A stretch of DNA of 64,000 bases from Bog-473 sp963745665 (GCA_963745665.1 CAVUYE010000001.1:248001-312000), one strand, 5' to 3'. Shown: positions 1 to 9,026, counted from the first letter of the stretch. Notes: generated by a model from the letters alone, not told the origin. A program made the numbers and translations.

Positions 1-335
1 TGCGCACCGGCCAGCGCGACCTCGTGGCCTACACCTACCCGTCTCCCGGGCTGACGATCGACACCGCGGCATGGTTCCACGCCCACGACGTCGCCGCGGT
101 GGCGACCGACACCCTCCCCTTCGAGGTCTTCCCGTGCCAGTACGAGGACGCGTACCTGCCGGTCCACCTGCTCCACCTGGTGGAGATGGGCCTGACCCAG
201 GGTCAGAACTGGGTCCTCGACCCGCTGGCCGAGGACTGCGCCGCCGACGGGCGCTACAGCTTCCTGCTCGACGCCACCCCGCTGCCGTTGACCCATGGGC
301 TCGGCACGCCCCTCAACCCGCTCGCGCTCAAATAG
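1..335 (+). CDS. Cyclase family protein (kynurenine formamidase-like), C-terminal part
   Basis: The reading frame is open from base 3 to a TAG at 333-335, so the gene begins before the window. The visible ~110 residues start with RTGQRDLV and contain a VHLLHLVEMG helix, an ENW-like QNWVLDPLAEDC stretch and a C-terminal DATPLPLTHGLGTPLNPLAL, which match the end of the putative metal-dependent cyclase family (Pfam cyclase, including kynurenine formamidase). The metal-binding HxGTHxD motif of the family would lie in the missing N-terminal half, so catalytic competence cannot be judged. Members hydrolyse or cyclise amides and lactones; the substrate here is unknown. Confidence 0.75.
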   Translation, partial: RTGQRDLVAYTYPSPGLTIDTAAWFHAHDVAAVATDTLPFEVFPCQYEDAYLPVHLLHLVEMGLTQGQNWVLDPLAEDCAADGRYSFLLDATPLPLTHGLGTPLNPLALK

Positions 336-376
336 ACCTTCTCCGCCGTCGTCGGTCAGCGATCAGCGGTCATCGG

Positions 377-1186
377 TCAGCGGTTGCCGCTGCTGTTGCG
401 GCGCGCCGTGGCGCCACCCAGCACCGGGCCGGTACGGGGCCTGGTGCGCTCGCGCGAGGGGATCTCGGCCGGCGGCACCTCCCGCCCGGTCACGGCCCAG
501 TGCAGCGTCCGCGCCTGGGTGTCGATGAGGTGACGCGTGCGGATCCCCCAGAACTCGAAGCCGTAGCGGTGGGCCGACACGCTGGCGAACATGGCGACCA
601 GCGTGCCCGCCACGGCCATCGGGTCGACGCCCGCCGGTGAGCAGGTGGCCCCGGCCGGCCCTCCCTCAGGCGACGGTGAGGCGGTGGCGATCACCTGCGC
701 CAGGGCCACGGTCACCGCGTTGAGCGCCCGCACCCGGATGCCCCGCAGCTGCCCCTCGCCCTCCTCGGTCGCCAGGTCGACCACCCGGAACACGGCACGG
801 TTGTCCTCCCAGTAACCGAGGAAGCCCTCCGTCACCGCCAGCGCGGTGTCCCAGCTCGCCTGGTCGGACCAGTCCCCGTCGACCAGGTCGGCCAGCTGGC
901 CCGCCTGGTCGACCATGCCCTCGGCCAACACCTGGATGGCCTGCTCCACGTTGGCGAAGTACTGATAGAAGGTCGCCGGCGAGGTCTGGGCCTGGCGGGC
1001 GATGTCGGTGACCTTGACGGACCGCCAGGACGTCGTGGCCAGAAGCTCGACCGTGGCGTCGAGCAGGCGCTGGCGGGTCTGGCGACCCCGCTCTCCCGGC
1101 ACCCTGCCATCGGTCGTGGCCACCTGCTCGGCGTAAGCCTCGAGGTCGACGACGGTGGCCTCAGGCCCGGGGCTTCCTCCTGACAT
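377..1186 (-). CDS. TetR/AcrR family transcriptional regulator
   Basis: The 269-residue protein has a standard TetR helix-turn-helix at about residues 33-80 (GRQTRQRLLDATVELL, then TDIARQAQTSPATFYQYFAN), followed by a variable helical ligand-binding domain and a basic, probably disordered C-terminus (RERTRPRTG). The ATG at 1186 is chosen because TACGCT lies 8 nt upstream on the minus strand, giving a leaderless start; a longer reading frame upstream runs into the divergent gene. It is transcribed divergently from a second TetR gene starting at 1250, and the 63-bp gap is the likely shared control region. The ligand and targets are not recognisable from sequence. Confidence 0.9.
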   Translation of the reverse strand: MSGGSPGPEATVVDLEAYAEQVATTDGRVPGERGRQTRQRLLDATVELLATTSWRSVKVTDIARQAQTSPATFYQYFANVEQAIQVLAEGMVDQAGQLADLVDGDWSDQASWDTALAVTEGFLGYWEDNRAVFRVVDLATEEGEGQLRGIRVRALNAVTVALAQVIATASPSPEGGPAGATCSPAGVDPMAVAGTLVAMFASVSAHRYGFEFWGIRTRHLIDTQARTLHWAVTGREVPPAEIPSRERTRPRTGPVLGGATARRNSSGNR

Positions 1187-1249
1187 GGCGGCCCAGCGTA
1201 CCGGCCCCGCCCCCGAAGACCCAGGTGGCGGTGCGGATACGCTGTCGGC
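1187..1249. promoter_or_regulatory. Divergent promoter between two TetR genes
   Basis: A TACGCT hexamer faces each gene: minus strand at 1200-1195 (8 nt before the ATG at 1186) and plus strand at 1238-1243 (6 nt before the ATG at 1250). The two flanks, CAGCGTACCG (1194-1203) and CGGATACGCTG (1234-1244), form a nearly perfect spaced inverted repeat, so a dimeric regulator could cover both -10 elements. No convincing -35 is visible. Confidence 0.5.
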
Positions 1250-1855
1250 ATGGAGCAGACGCTGACCCGCCCGCTCACCCGCGCGCAGCAGGCCAGGCGC
1301 CAGCGCGTGATCGACGCGGCCATGGCGTTGGGGCTCGAGGGGGGCTACGAGGCGGTGCAGATGCGCGACGTCGCCGCCCGGGCGGACGTCGCCATGGGCA
1401 CGGTGTACCGCTACTTCACGAGCAAGGACCACCTCCTGGCGGCCACGCTCGTGCACTGGGTCGAGCTGCTCGACACGCGCATCGGGCAGCACCCGCCGCG
1501 CGGGGAGCACCCGGCCGACCGCGTCCTCGACGTGCTGGACCGCGCGCTGCGCGCCATGGGCCGCCAGCCCAAGCTGGTCACCGCGGTGTTCACCTCGCTG
1601 TCGTCGCCGGACCCGGCGGCGGTGGGCTGCCAGCAGCAGATCACATTGCTGATGGAAGGGATCATTTCGCGGGCCATGGGCGAGCGCGACGTCCCCGACT
1701 TCGCCGACCGGGCCCGCATGATCGGCCACGTCTGGTACTCCGCGCTGGTCGGCTGGGTCAACGGCTGGTCCACCATGGCGCGGGTCTACGACGAGCTGGC
1801 CGTGTCGGTGCGCCTCCTGTTGCCCGATCAGCTCGTCGAGCGCACACCGGTCTGA
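1250..1855 (+). CDS. TetR family regulator, KstR-like
   Basis: The 201-residue protein resembles KstR, the actinobacterial repressor of sterol/cholesterol catabolism. The N-terminal HTH (about residues 13-60) contains RRQRVIDAAMAL, GGYEAVQMRDVAARADVAMGT and VYRYFTSKDHLLAA; the ligand domain keeps the KstR-type RARMIGHVWYSALVGWVNG segment. KstR proteins bind acyl-CoA thioesters of sterol intermediates and release DNA. The ATG at 1250 has TACGCT at 1238-1243. No sterol-degradation cluster lies beside it in this window, so the regulon is unknown; the nearby ABC exporter (1931) and amidohydrolase are possible but unproven targets. Confidence 0.85.
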   Translation: MEQTLTRPLTRAQQARRQRVIDAAMALGLEGGYEAVQMRDVAARADVAMGTVYRYFTSKDHLLAATLVHWVELLDTRIGQHPPRGEHPADRVLDVLDRALRAMGRQPKLVTAVFTSLSSPDPAAVGCQQQITLLMEGIISRAMGERDVPDFADRARMIGHVWYSALVGWVNGWSTMARVYDELAVSVRLLLPDQLVERTPV

Positions 1856-1917
1856 CCTGGGCCTTCCATCGGCCCGCCGCGGGCCACGGTTGACCCAACC
1901 GGCGAGAACGCCCGCGC

Positions 1918-1930
1918 TAGGGTCGCCCCG
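1918..1930 (+). promoter_or_regulatory. -10-like element of the ABC exporter operon
   Basis: TAGGGT at 1918-1923 is followed by 7 nt and the ATG at 1931, giving a leaderless arrangement. A TTGACC at 1890-1895 lies 22 nt upstream of it, too far for an optimal -35. Confidence 0.4.
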
Positions 1931-2923
1931 ATGACCGCCGGCGCCACCACCCGCGGGCTGCCCATCGAGATCCAGGGACTCTCCAAGCACTTCGGGCCGG
2001 TGCTGGCCGTCGACAACCTCTCGTTCACCGTCGAGCCCGGGCGCGTCACCGGCTTCCTGGGGCCCAACGGCTCGGGCAAGACGACGACGCTGCGCATGCT
2101 CCTCGGCCTCGTGCACCCCTCCGCGGGCACGGCGACCATCGCCGGCAGCAACTACCAGGACCTGACGAACCCGACGTCCAGTGTCGGCGCCGTCCTCGAA
2201 GCGACGAGCTTCCACCCGGCGCGGCGCGCCCGGACGCACCTGCGCATGGCCGCTCGCGCCGGCGGCCACGACGAGAAGCGGGTCGACGAGGTCCTCGGGC
2301 TGGTCGGGTTATCGGGCGACGCCAAGCGCAAGATCGGCGGCTTCTCAATGGGCATGCGCCAGCGTCTGGAGCTGGCCACGGCCCTCATCGGCGACCCCGA
2401 CGTCCTCATCCTCGACGAGCCGTCGAACGGGCTCGACCCGCAGGGCATCGCCTGGCTGCGCGACTTCATGCGCTACATGGCCAGCGAGGGCCGCACCGTG
2501 CTCGTCTCCTCCCACCTCCTGTCCGAGATGGCCCAGACCATCGACAACGCGGTCATCGTGTCGTTCGGGCAGCTGAAGGCCCAGGGCACGCTCGCCGAGA
2601 TCACCGCCGGCATCACGGGCATGGTGATGCGGGCCCGCACCCCCGAGGCCGACCGCCTGGCCGGCGTCCTCACCCAGGCGGGGATCGCCTTCCGCCGGCT
2701 CACCCACGACGAGGTCGCCATGGACGCCGTCACGCCCGAGCAGGTCGGACCGCTGCTGGCCTCGAACCAGATCGTCTTATATGAGCTCATCCAGGAGGGC
2801 GGCGACCTCGAGTCCGTCTTCCTCTCCCTCACCGCCGGGCTCGGCTTCGGCGACATAGTCGCCCCGTCCCCATCCCCATCCCCGTCCCCGCCACCGCCAC
2901 CGGCGCCGGCGCCACCGACGTGA
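1931..2923 (+). CDS. ABC-2 type exporter, ATP-binding protein
   Basis: The 330-residue ATPase has Walker A GPNGSGKTT near residue 45, a signature helix GGFSMGMRQR in place of LSGGQ, Walker B DVLILDEPSNGLDP and a switch histidine in SSHLLSEM. This pattern (signature FSxGMxQR, a ~100-residue C-terminal regulatory domain) is typical of the DRA/CcmA-like subfamily that pairs with ABC-2 permeases in drug or lipid export. The last ~20 residues are a Pro-Ser/Pro-Ala repeat encoded by a short tandem repeat (2862-2918). Its stop overlaps the permease GTG start (GTGA, 2920-2923), so the two are translationally coupled. The substrate is unknown. Confidence 0.93.
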   Translation: MTAGATTRGLPIEIQGLSKHFGPVLAVDNLSFTVEPGRVTGFLGPNGSGKTTTLRMLLGLVHPSAGTATIAGSNYQDLTNPTSSVGAVLEATSFHPARRARTHLRMAARAGGHDEKRVDEVLGLVGLSGDAKRKIGGFSMGMRQRLELATALIGDPDVLILDEPSNGLDPQGIAWLRDFMRYMASEGRTVLVSSHLLSEMAQTIDNAVIVSFGQLKAQGTLAEITAGITGMVMRARTPEADRLAGVLTQAGIAFRRLTHDEVAMDAVTPEQVGPLLASNQIVLYELIQEGGDLESVFLSLTAGLGFGDIVAPSPSPSPSPPPPPAPAPPT

Positions 2924-3732
2924 TAAACGCCCTGCGGGCCGAGCTCCTCAAGATACGCACCATGCCCGGTGTGTGGGTCACGTTCGCCCTGGCGTTCCCA
3001 CTCACGGTCCTGGGCATCCTGATCGTGCTGGCGTCCGCCGGCGGCTTCCCGGGCCACACGTTCTATTTCGTCTCGTCGCTCAGCCAGCGCCGTCGGCTCC
3101 TGGGCTCGGGCTACTTCGGCATAGAGATCCTGGCGCCGATCCTCGGCGTGCTGTGCATCACCAGCGAGTACCGCCAGAAGACCATCACGACCTCGCTCGT
3201 CCTGGTCCCGGTGCGCAGCCGGGTCCTGCTGGCCAAGGTCATCGCCGTCGCGCTGTGGTCTCTCTTCATCGCGCTCCTGGGGCTGGTGGCCGTGGCCGCC
3301 GTGGCGCTGCCCTGGAACGCCGCCCTCGGTGGTGTCACCTCCCAGGTGACGGATCAGATCGGCGCGGTGATCCCCGGGCTGCTGGCGTCGGCCGTCCTGC
3401 TCGGCCTCTTCGGCCTGGGCTTCGGGACCCTGGTCAAGAACCAGGTGGCCGCCATCCTGCTCACCATCGGCGGGACCTTGATTCTGGAGGGCATCCTCAT
3501 CGCGCTGGCCAAGGCCATCTTCCACTACGACCTGAACTGGCTCCCCAACGGGGCCGGTGCCGCGCTGGCCGGCGACATCGCCCGGGGCTTCGGCGGCGGC
3601 GGTGACGGTGGCAACGGTCCCAACGCGTTCCGCCTCCTGACCTGGTGGCAGGGCGGCCTGGCGCTGCTGGCCTGGGGCCTGGGGCCGCTGGCCCTCGGCT
3701 ACTTCACCACCTTCCGCCGCGACGTCACCTGA
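2920..3732 (+). CDS. ABC-2 type exporter, permease
   Basis: The 270-residue integral membrane protein has about six hydrophobic segments: one near the N-terminus after MINALRAELLKIRTMPGVWV, a large extracytoplasmic loop, then four to five helices ending LGYFTTFRRDVT. The opening LRAELLKIRT and the motif EYRQKTITTSLVLVP are characteristic of ABC-2 permeases that form a homodimer with the upstream ATPase. It begins with a GTG overlapping the ATPase stop codon. There is a glycine-rich loop (GGGGDGGNG) before the last helix. The following amidohydrolase is on the opposite strand, so this ends the operon. Confidence 0.9.
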   Translation: MINALRAELLKIRTMPGVWVTFALAFPLTVLGILIVLASAGGFPGHTFYFVSSLSQRRRLLGSGYFGIEILAPILGVLCITSEYRQKTITTSLVLVPVRSRVLLAKVIAVALWSLFIALLGLVAVAAVALPWNAALGGVTSQVTDQIGAVIPGLLASAVLLGLFGLGFGTLVKNQVAAILLTIGGTLILEGILIALAKAIFHYDLNWLPNGAGAALAGDIARGFGGGGDGGNGPNAFRLLTWWQGGLALLAWGLGPLALGYFTTFRRDVT

Positions 3733-3771
3733 CGGCGCCCGCCGGACGCGCGCTGCAGCGCCCCCTCGGCC

Positions 3772-5440
3772 TCAGCCGCGCAGGACAACGCCGGGCCGCT
3801 CCGCCAGACCTTCCTCGGCGGGGGCACCGTCGACCCGGATCGGCACACCGTTCACCATCGTGTGGGTCATCCCCACCGGCGCGTCCGCGGTGAGACGCTC
3901 GCCGTCGGCGGGGAAGTCGCGCACGCGGCGCAACGGGTCCGGGGCCCACCGTGTCGGGGTCGAAGACACACAGGTCCGCCGCCTTGCCCACCTCGACCGT
4001 CCCCCGGTCGGCCAGGCCGTAGACGCGGGCGGGCTCGCCCGTCAGCTTGTGGATGGCGCGCTCCAGCGGCATGACGCCGCGCTCGCGGACCCAGTTGCCG
4101 AGGAGGTCGGTCGAGAAGCAGGCGTCGCAGAGCTGCGAGACGTGCGCCCCGGAATCGGCCAGGCCCAACAGCACGTTGTCACGGGGCAGCAGCCAGGCGA
4201 TGGCGTCGGGGTCGTCGTTGGCCAGCACCGACCAGAAACGCGCCTCGAGGTCGTCGTCGAGCGAGACGTCGAGCATCACGTCGAGCGGGGTGCAGCCTCG
4301 CTCCTCGGCCAGCACCGCCACCGGGTGGTCGGCCAGCTCGGGGTGGGTGCGCGATTCGGCCACCGAAATGGCCGCCCAGTTGAGGGGGAAGCCGCCGGCC
4401 TTGCCGCTGACGTCGTCCCACGCCGTCGCCCGCCACGACGGGTCGCGGTAGGCGGCGAGGCGCTCCTCCTTCGACTTGCCCATCAACGCGGCGAAGGTGG
4501 GACGCATGTTGAGCGTGAAGGGCTCGGACAGGTTCATCTGGAAGACGAGCGGCCGGCACGACACCTGCGGCCACACCTCGACGCCGTCGGCCCAGGCCGC
4601 ATCGTGCTCCGCGATCACCTTCTCGTGGTACGGGTAGCCCTTCACCGTGAGCAGCGCCGTCCAGGTGAAGGGCCGTCCCACCTCGCGCTGGAGCCGGAAG
4701 ACTTCCTGGTTGGGGAAGACGCCGCCCGGCAGCAGCGCCACCACCCCGCGCCCGCACTGCTTGACCGGTTCGAGCAGGGCGCGCAACTCGGCCAGGTCGG
4801 CCACCCTCGAGGGGACGGGCCGGCCGCTGTCACCGTTGTGCGTCGGCGACGCGCTGGACGCGAAGCCCGCGGCGCCGCCTGCCATGGCGTCGGCCACCAC
4901 GGCCTGCATGACCGCGATCTCGTCCTCGGTCGCCGGGCGCTCGTAGGCGTCCTCGCCCATCACGTAGAGCCGCACTGCGGTGTGCCCGACGTAGCACCCG
5001 AAGTTGAGGGCGGCGCCCCGCGCCTCGACCGCGTCGAGATACTGGGGAAAGGTCTCGAACTCACCCCACGGCACACCGGCGGCCAGGGTGTCGAAGCTCA
5101 TGTCCTCCACGTGCTGGAGCGTGCGGGCCAGCAGGGGCACGCCGTCGGCGCGGATGGGCGCGATGGAGAAGCCGCAGTTCCCGGCAATGACCGAGGTGAC
5201 CCCGTGGAAGGAGGACGGGGTCAGGTTCGGGTCCCAGAAGACCTGCGCGTCGTAATGGGTGTGGATGTCGACGAAGCCGGGGCTCACGACCTGGCCGGAC
5301 GCATCGAGGACGCGGTCGCCCTGGAGGTTGGCGCCGATGTCGCTGATACGGCCGCCGGTGACGGCGACGTCGGCGGAGCGACCGGGAGCGCCGGTCCCGT
5401 CGACCACGGTTCCTCCTCGAATGACGATGTCTGCGTGCAT
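3772..5440 (-). CDS. N-acyl-D-amino-acid deacylase/amidohydrolase family protein, single-base frameshift near its end
   Basis: The protein is a metal-dependent amidohydrolase of the D-aminoacylase group: it starts MHADIVIRGGTVVDGTG, has the metal-binding GFVDIHTHYD, then TSVIAGNCGFS, and a late LGLADSGAHV holding the catalytic aspartate. About 555 residues would be expected. The ATG at 5440 is the natural family start. Near the C-terminus the frame breaks: the frame from the start runs on past DPDTVG into arginine-rich nonsense, while the next frame supplies the proper ending PDPLRRVRDFPADGERL and VGMTHTMVNGVPI, stopping at 3772. One surplus G in the GGGG run at 3941-3944 explains this. Only the last ~57 residues are affected. 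Substrate unknown. Confidence 0.85.
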
Positions 5441-5575
5441 TGACCCATCGTCGCAGCCCTCAGGCCCCTTTGCACGCGCGAGAGCAGGCTCGCAGCCCGA
5501 TTCGGATACCCTGGGTAGGCAGGAATTGCGGTAGGGGTGGGTCGACGCGCCAGGGAGCGCCGAACTGGAGTGTGC

Positions 5576-6691
5576 ATGGCGGGTCGGATTTTCAGTTCCA
5601 AGGCAACGACCCCGCCCGATGACTCCCTGCAGATCTCGGGCGCCATCGTCGCCCCCTCCGACGGGCCCTCCCCGGTCCAGCTCGTCGACGCCGGCCGTGC
5701 CCCGCACGGCCTCGGGGTCGTGCGGGACCAGTACGAACGCAAGATCCGCAAGAGCCCGACCATCCGCATGGTCCCCAGCTCCATGATGGTGGAGGGCCGG
5801 CGCCTGCGCTTCGCCGTTTCCGACAACGTCGACGCCTATGGCCCCGACGGACCGGGGTCGCCGCCGATCTGGGCCGTCAACATCCACGGCTACTTCGCCG
5901 GCGGGGGCATGTACTGGCGCGAGAGCGCACGGCTCGCGGAGCAACTGGGCTGGCGGGTCATCAACCCGAGCCTGCCCGGCTTCGGCGGCAGCGACCCGCT
6001 CGAGTGGTCGGACGTCTCCATGGAGAATCTGGCCAACCAGGTCATGGCGGTGGTGCACAAGGTGGACGCCGGGCCCGTCGTCCTGCTCGGCCACTCCATG
6101 GGCGGGGCCGTCGCCGTGCAGTTCGCTCACGACCATCCGCGGCGGACCCTCGGTCTCGTCTACCGCGACGGTGTGAGCACCCCGGGCTGGAAGGAGCGCC
6201 GCGGCCTCCTGCCCACGGTGCTGTCGCCCTTCCTGCCCGACGTGGCACCCATGGTCGACATGGTCGCTGCGGTCGTCTTCGACCTGCCCGACCTCTTCCT
6301 CGGCCGCATGTACTCCACCGTCCGTGCCGTGCTGCCCGACATGCGCCAGAACATCCGCACCATGTCCCAGACGCTGCCCGTCGGCAGCATGCTCATGGGC
6401 GTGGACCAGCGCAGCGAGGTGCGTCACCTGGCGGCCCAGCAGATCCCCATCCTCAACGAGTGGGGCTGCTTCGACCGCATCACGCCCAGTGGCACCGCAC
6501 TCGAGTTCGCCGCCATCGCGCGCTCGCCGGTGGTCTGGGTGCCCGGGGGCCACAGCTGGATGCTGGCGCGGCCCCAGGGTCAGGCCGACATCCTCACGCA
6601 TCTCGTGCAAGGCGGGGCCTTCATGGCGAAGGTGGAGGATCGCTGGCGCCAGTTCACCCCGCGCGAGTACACCCTGCGCGCCGTGAACTGA
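5576..6691 (+). CDS. Alpha/beta hydrolase
   Basis: The 371-residue protein has the alpha/beta-hydrolase nucleophile elbow GHSMGG (about residue 180), a preceding oxyanion region NIHGYFAGG, and a C-terminal histidine in PGGHSWML. The first ~90 residues are an extension of uncertain role that lacks a clear signal peptide. The ATG at 5576 is preferred over an upstream GTG at 5537 because GGAG lies 5 nt before it. The gene is divergent from the amidohydrolase and is followed by dedA after 70 nt. Lipase, esterase or haloalkane-dehalogenase-like activity are all possible; no substrate can be named. Confidence 0.85.
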   Translation: MAGRIFSSKATTPPDDSLQISGAIVAPSDGPSPVQLVDAGRAPHGLGVVRDQYERKIRKSPTIRMVPSSMMVEGRRLRFAVSDNVDAYGPDGPGSPPIWAVNIHGYFAGGGMYWRESARLAEQLGWRVINPSLPGFGGSDPLEWSDVSMENLANQVMAVVHKVDAGPVVLLGHSMGGAVAVQFAHDHPRRTLGLVYRDGVSTPGWKERRGLLPTVLSPFLPDVAPMVDMVAAVVFDLPDLFLGRMYSTVRAVLPDMRQNIRTMSQTLPVGSMLMGVDQRSEVRHLAAQQIPILNEWGCFDRITPSGTALEFAAIARSPVVWVPGGHSWMLARPQGQADILTHLVQGGAFMAKVEDRWRQFTPREYTLRAVN

Positions 6692-6720
6692 CCGACACCG
6701 TGCCGCGGGCCGACCACGTC

Positions 6721-6758
6721 GCGGGCGCCGGCGCCCGCGCCCGCGCTCCAGCGGGCGC
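6721..6758 (+). repeat. Two mutually exclusive G+C hairpins before dedA
   Basis: A perfect 18-bp palindrome (GCGGGCGCC/GGCGCCCGC, 6721-6738) overlaps by two bases a second hairpin with an 8-bp stem (GCGCCCGC 6737-6744, loop 6745-6750, GCGGGCGC 6751-6758). The second ends 3 nt before the dedA start. There is no T-run, so it is not a standard intrinsic terminator; it could end the hydrolase transcript or occlude the dedA start. Confidence 0.55.
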
Positions 6759-6761
6759 GCC

Positions 6762-7466
6762 ATGATCGACCGCTTGCTCCAGCCGCTGCTGTCCCTGCAC
6801 GGCTGGCCGGCCTACACACTCGTCGGCCTCCTCGTCTTCGCCGAAGCCGCGGTGATGCTCGGCTTCGTCTTCCCCGGCGAGACGGCTGCCATCCTCGGTG
6901 GCGTGCTGGCCTCCAAGGGCGGGGTGGACCTGGCCGGCATCGCCGCCGTGGTCGTCGTCTGCGCCATCGCGGGCGACTCGGTGGGCTACGCCATCGGCGA
7001 GCGCTGGGGGCACCAGCTGCTGCAGCTCGGTCCGCTGCGCAAACGCCAGAAGGGCATCGACACCGCGCTCCGTCAGCTGAACCGTCGGGGCCCCCTCGCG
7101 GTCTTCGTGGCCCGCTTCTCCGCCTTCCTGCGCGCCGTGGTCCCGGGGCTGGCCGGCCTGTCCTCCATGCACTACCGCACCTTCGTGACCGCCAACGCCG
7201 CCGGCGGTCTTTGCTGGGGCGTGCTCTACGTCCTCCTCGGCTATTTCGTCGGGCAGAGCGTCGAGAAGGCGACCGGCATCGCGTCGGACGTCGTGCTCGG
7301 TCTCATCCTGGTGGTGACGGTCGTGCTCGTCGTGCGCCACTGGCGCAGGGACAAGGCTGCGATGGAGGGGCCATCGGAGCCATCGGAGCCGGGGGCACCA
7401 TCGGAGCCGGGGGCACCATCGGAGCCGGCGGCACCATCGGAGCCGGGGGGCGGCGCCGCGGACTGA
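6762..7466 (+). CDS. DedA family membrane protein (VTT domain)
   Basis: The 234-residue protein has the DedA/SNARE-associated core: hydrophobic segments around VGLLVFAEAAVMLGFVFPGET, the motif GDSVGYAIGERWG, the conserved ARFSAFLRAVVPGLAG (F/R-x3-R-x2-P), and a final helix before KATGIAS and a last TM segment. DedA proteins are flippase-like and have been tied to polyprenyl-phosphate or phospholipid recycling and to proton-motive-force maintenance; which applies here is unknown. The last ~27 residues are a PSEPGA-type repeat of no known function. The ATG at 6762 sits directly after a strong hairpin, and no Shine-Dalgarno is visible. Confidence 0.92.
   Translation: MIDRLLQPLLSLHGWPAYTLVGLLVFAEAAVMLGFVFPGETAAILGGVLASKGGVDLAGIAAVVVVCAIAGDSVGYAIGERWGHQLLQLGPLRKRQKGIDTALRQLNRRGPLAVFVARFSAFLRAVVPGLAGLSSMHYRTFVTANAAGGLCWGVLYVLLGYFVGQSVEKATGIASDVVLGLILVVTVVLVVRHWRRDKAAMEGPSEPSEPGAPSEPGAPSEPAAPSEPGGGAAD
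7371..7450 (+). repeat. 18-bp tandem repeat at the dedA 3' end
   Basis: A unit beginning CCATCGGAGCCGGGGGCA recurs three to four times with small variations and encodes PSEPGA/PSEPAA repeats at the C-terminus of the DedA protein. A repeat of this size can expand or contract without breaking frame. Confidence 0.8.
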
Positions 7467-8951
7467 TCAGGCGGGCCCGCCCAGCACCGAGCGGTCCCCG
7501 GCCCGCAGGCCGGCCACGACCCGGGCGAATTCCCCTGCGGCGTCGTCGCCGGCGGCATCGGTGTCCATGAAGCGCACCACGGCCGGGTCGCTGCGGTCCA
7601 CCCCGAAGAGGCCGTAGCGAGGCTCGTAGCTGCCCCACTCGTAGTTGTCCATCAGCGACCAGTGGAAGTAAGCGCGCACGGGCACCCCCGAAGCCACCGC
7701 GTCCGCCACCGCGCCGAGGTGCTCGCGCACGTAGCGGGGACGGTCCATGCCGTCCTCCCGCGCTCCGGGACGCCCGTCGAGCAACCGCGTCGCCATGCCG
7801 TTCTCCACGACCCACAACGGCAGGCCGGGCCGCAGCGCGGACTCGGTGACGCACCAGGCGCGCAGCGCGGCCGGGTGCGACTCGACGTCCCAGTGGGCGC
7901 GCCCGAACGACCAGTCCCGCCCGCGCTGCGGGCGCGGCCGGCCCGGGAAGCGCATGGCGTGGCTGGCCACCGGGTCGTACCAGTCGAAGCCGACGGCGTC
8001 GATGCCGCGCGGCCGCGCCGACATATACACCGCCTCCACCACGCGGCGCGGCGCGTGGCGGCGCGTCCGTTCCCGGAGCCGTCCCCAGGCGGGACTACGG
8101 CTGGGCTCGTGCACCGCGCCGTAGGGCGACACCGCGGCGAAGAACCGGCGGATCGCCGCCTCCCCGGCGTGGCGCGGCGGAAAGGCGGCGTCGTGCACCG
8201 TCCGACGCTCGTCGATGTAGCGGTCGACCTCGTCGCGATCCACTCCGGCGTCGCGCAGCTGCAGCAGGTCGAGCAACATGCGGTCGTGCTCGTAGACCGA
8301 CGACGAGCTCGTGTTCATCGTGACCTCGGCGTCGGGCTGCACGCCCGTGACGACATCGGCCGCCAGCACGTGCGCGGTCAGGAGGTTGTCGAGGGCGCAG
8401 AAGGCGTCGGAGACCGCCATGCGCCGCCCCGGTGGGCACGAGCCCTCTATCCAGCCCATCAGGGTCACGATGTTGGGCTCGTTGATGGTCACCCAGCGCC
8501 GGCAATGCGAGGCGAGGGCCGGGACCACCCGGGCCACGTGGCGGGCGAAGACGTCGGGTGAGGCCGGCCGGAGCCAGAACTCCTCGCCGAGCCAGAACGG
8601 ATGGGTGAAGTGGTGCAGCGTGACGATGGGCTCGAGTCCCCGGGCGGTGCAGAGCGAGAGGATCTCGGCGTAGCGCTCGAGCGCGGCGACATCGAAGGCG
8701 CCCGGTCGGGGCTCGAGGCGAGCCCATTCAATGGAGAGGCGGAAGGCGTTGCAGCCGATGGCCCGGGCGCGGTCGAGCGCCTCTTCGGGGTGGCGCCAGA
8801 AGTCACAGGCCAGACCGGAGCGGGCGGCCCGGCCGGCGCCCTCCCAGGCGGCCCAGTTGTTGTGGGGCTCGCCGTCGCCGTTGAAGCCGCCCTCGACCTG
8901 GTAGCCGGACGTGGCCACCCCCACCGCGAAGCCGTCGCCGAGCAGGCTCAT
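7467..8951 (-). CDS. Glycoside hydrolase family 1 (beta-glucosidase-like)
   Basis: The 494-residue protein is a GH1 retaining glycosidase: N-terminal GVATSGYQVEGG, the acid/base glutamate in TINEPN (about residue 160), the nucleophile glutamate in WVVENGM near residue 385, and the late HWSLMDNYEWGSYEPRYGLFGVD. It lacks a signal peptide and is probably cytoplasmic. The ATG at 8951 puts the family start close to the N-terminus; an ATG at 8993 would add 14 basic residues (MPAAARSHRR) and cannot be excluded. Its TGA lies back to back with the dedA stop (TGATCA). Sugar specificity cannot be read from the sequence. Confidence 0.92.
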   Translation of the reverse strand: MSLLGDGFAVGVATSGYQVEGGFNGDGEPHNNWAAWEGAGRAARSGLACDFWRHPEEALDRARAIGCNAFRLSIEWARLEPRPGAFDVAALERYAEILSLCTARGLEPIVTLHHFTHPFWLGEEFWLRPASPDVFARHVARVVPALASHCRRWVTINEPNIVTLMGWIEGSCPPGRRMAVSDAFCALDNLLTAHVLAADVVTGVQPDAEVTMNTSSSSVYEHDRMLLDLLQLRDAGVDRDEVDRYIDERRTVHDAAFPPRHAGEAAIRRFFAAVSPYGAVHEPSRSPAWGRLRERTRRHAPRRVVEAVYMSARPRGIDAVGFDWYDPVASHAMRFPGRPRPQRGRDWSFGRAHWDVESHPAALRAWCVTESALRPGLPLWVVENGMATRLLDGRPGAREDGMDRPRYVREHLGAVADAVASGVPVRAYFHWSLMDNYEWGSYEPRYGLFGVDRSDPAVVRFMDTDAAGDDAAGEFARVVAGLRAGDRSVLGGPA

Positions 8952-9026
8952 CCCTGCGGCGGGACGACGGTGCGACCGGGCGGCTGCGGGCATCCGATCA
9001 GCTTGGCAGGCGGAGCGGGTGGGCGT

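Noticed and set aside
3750..3761. Palindrome GCGCTGCAGCGC between the ABC permease and the amidohydrolase
   Set aside because: Too short and without a loop or T-run to call a terminator.
3860..5443. Long plus-strand open frame of 527 codons opposite the amidohydrolase
   Set aside because: It is rich in Val/Gly/Arg and lacks any family motif; it is the mirror of the minus-strand gene, a usual effect of high G+C.
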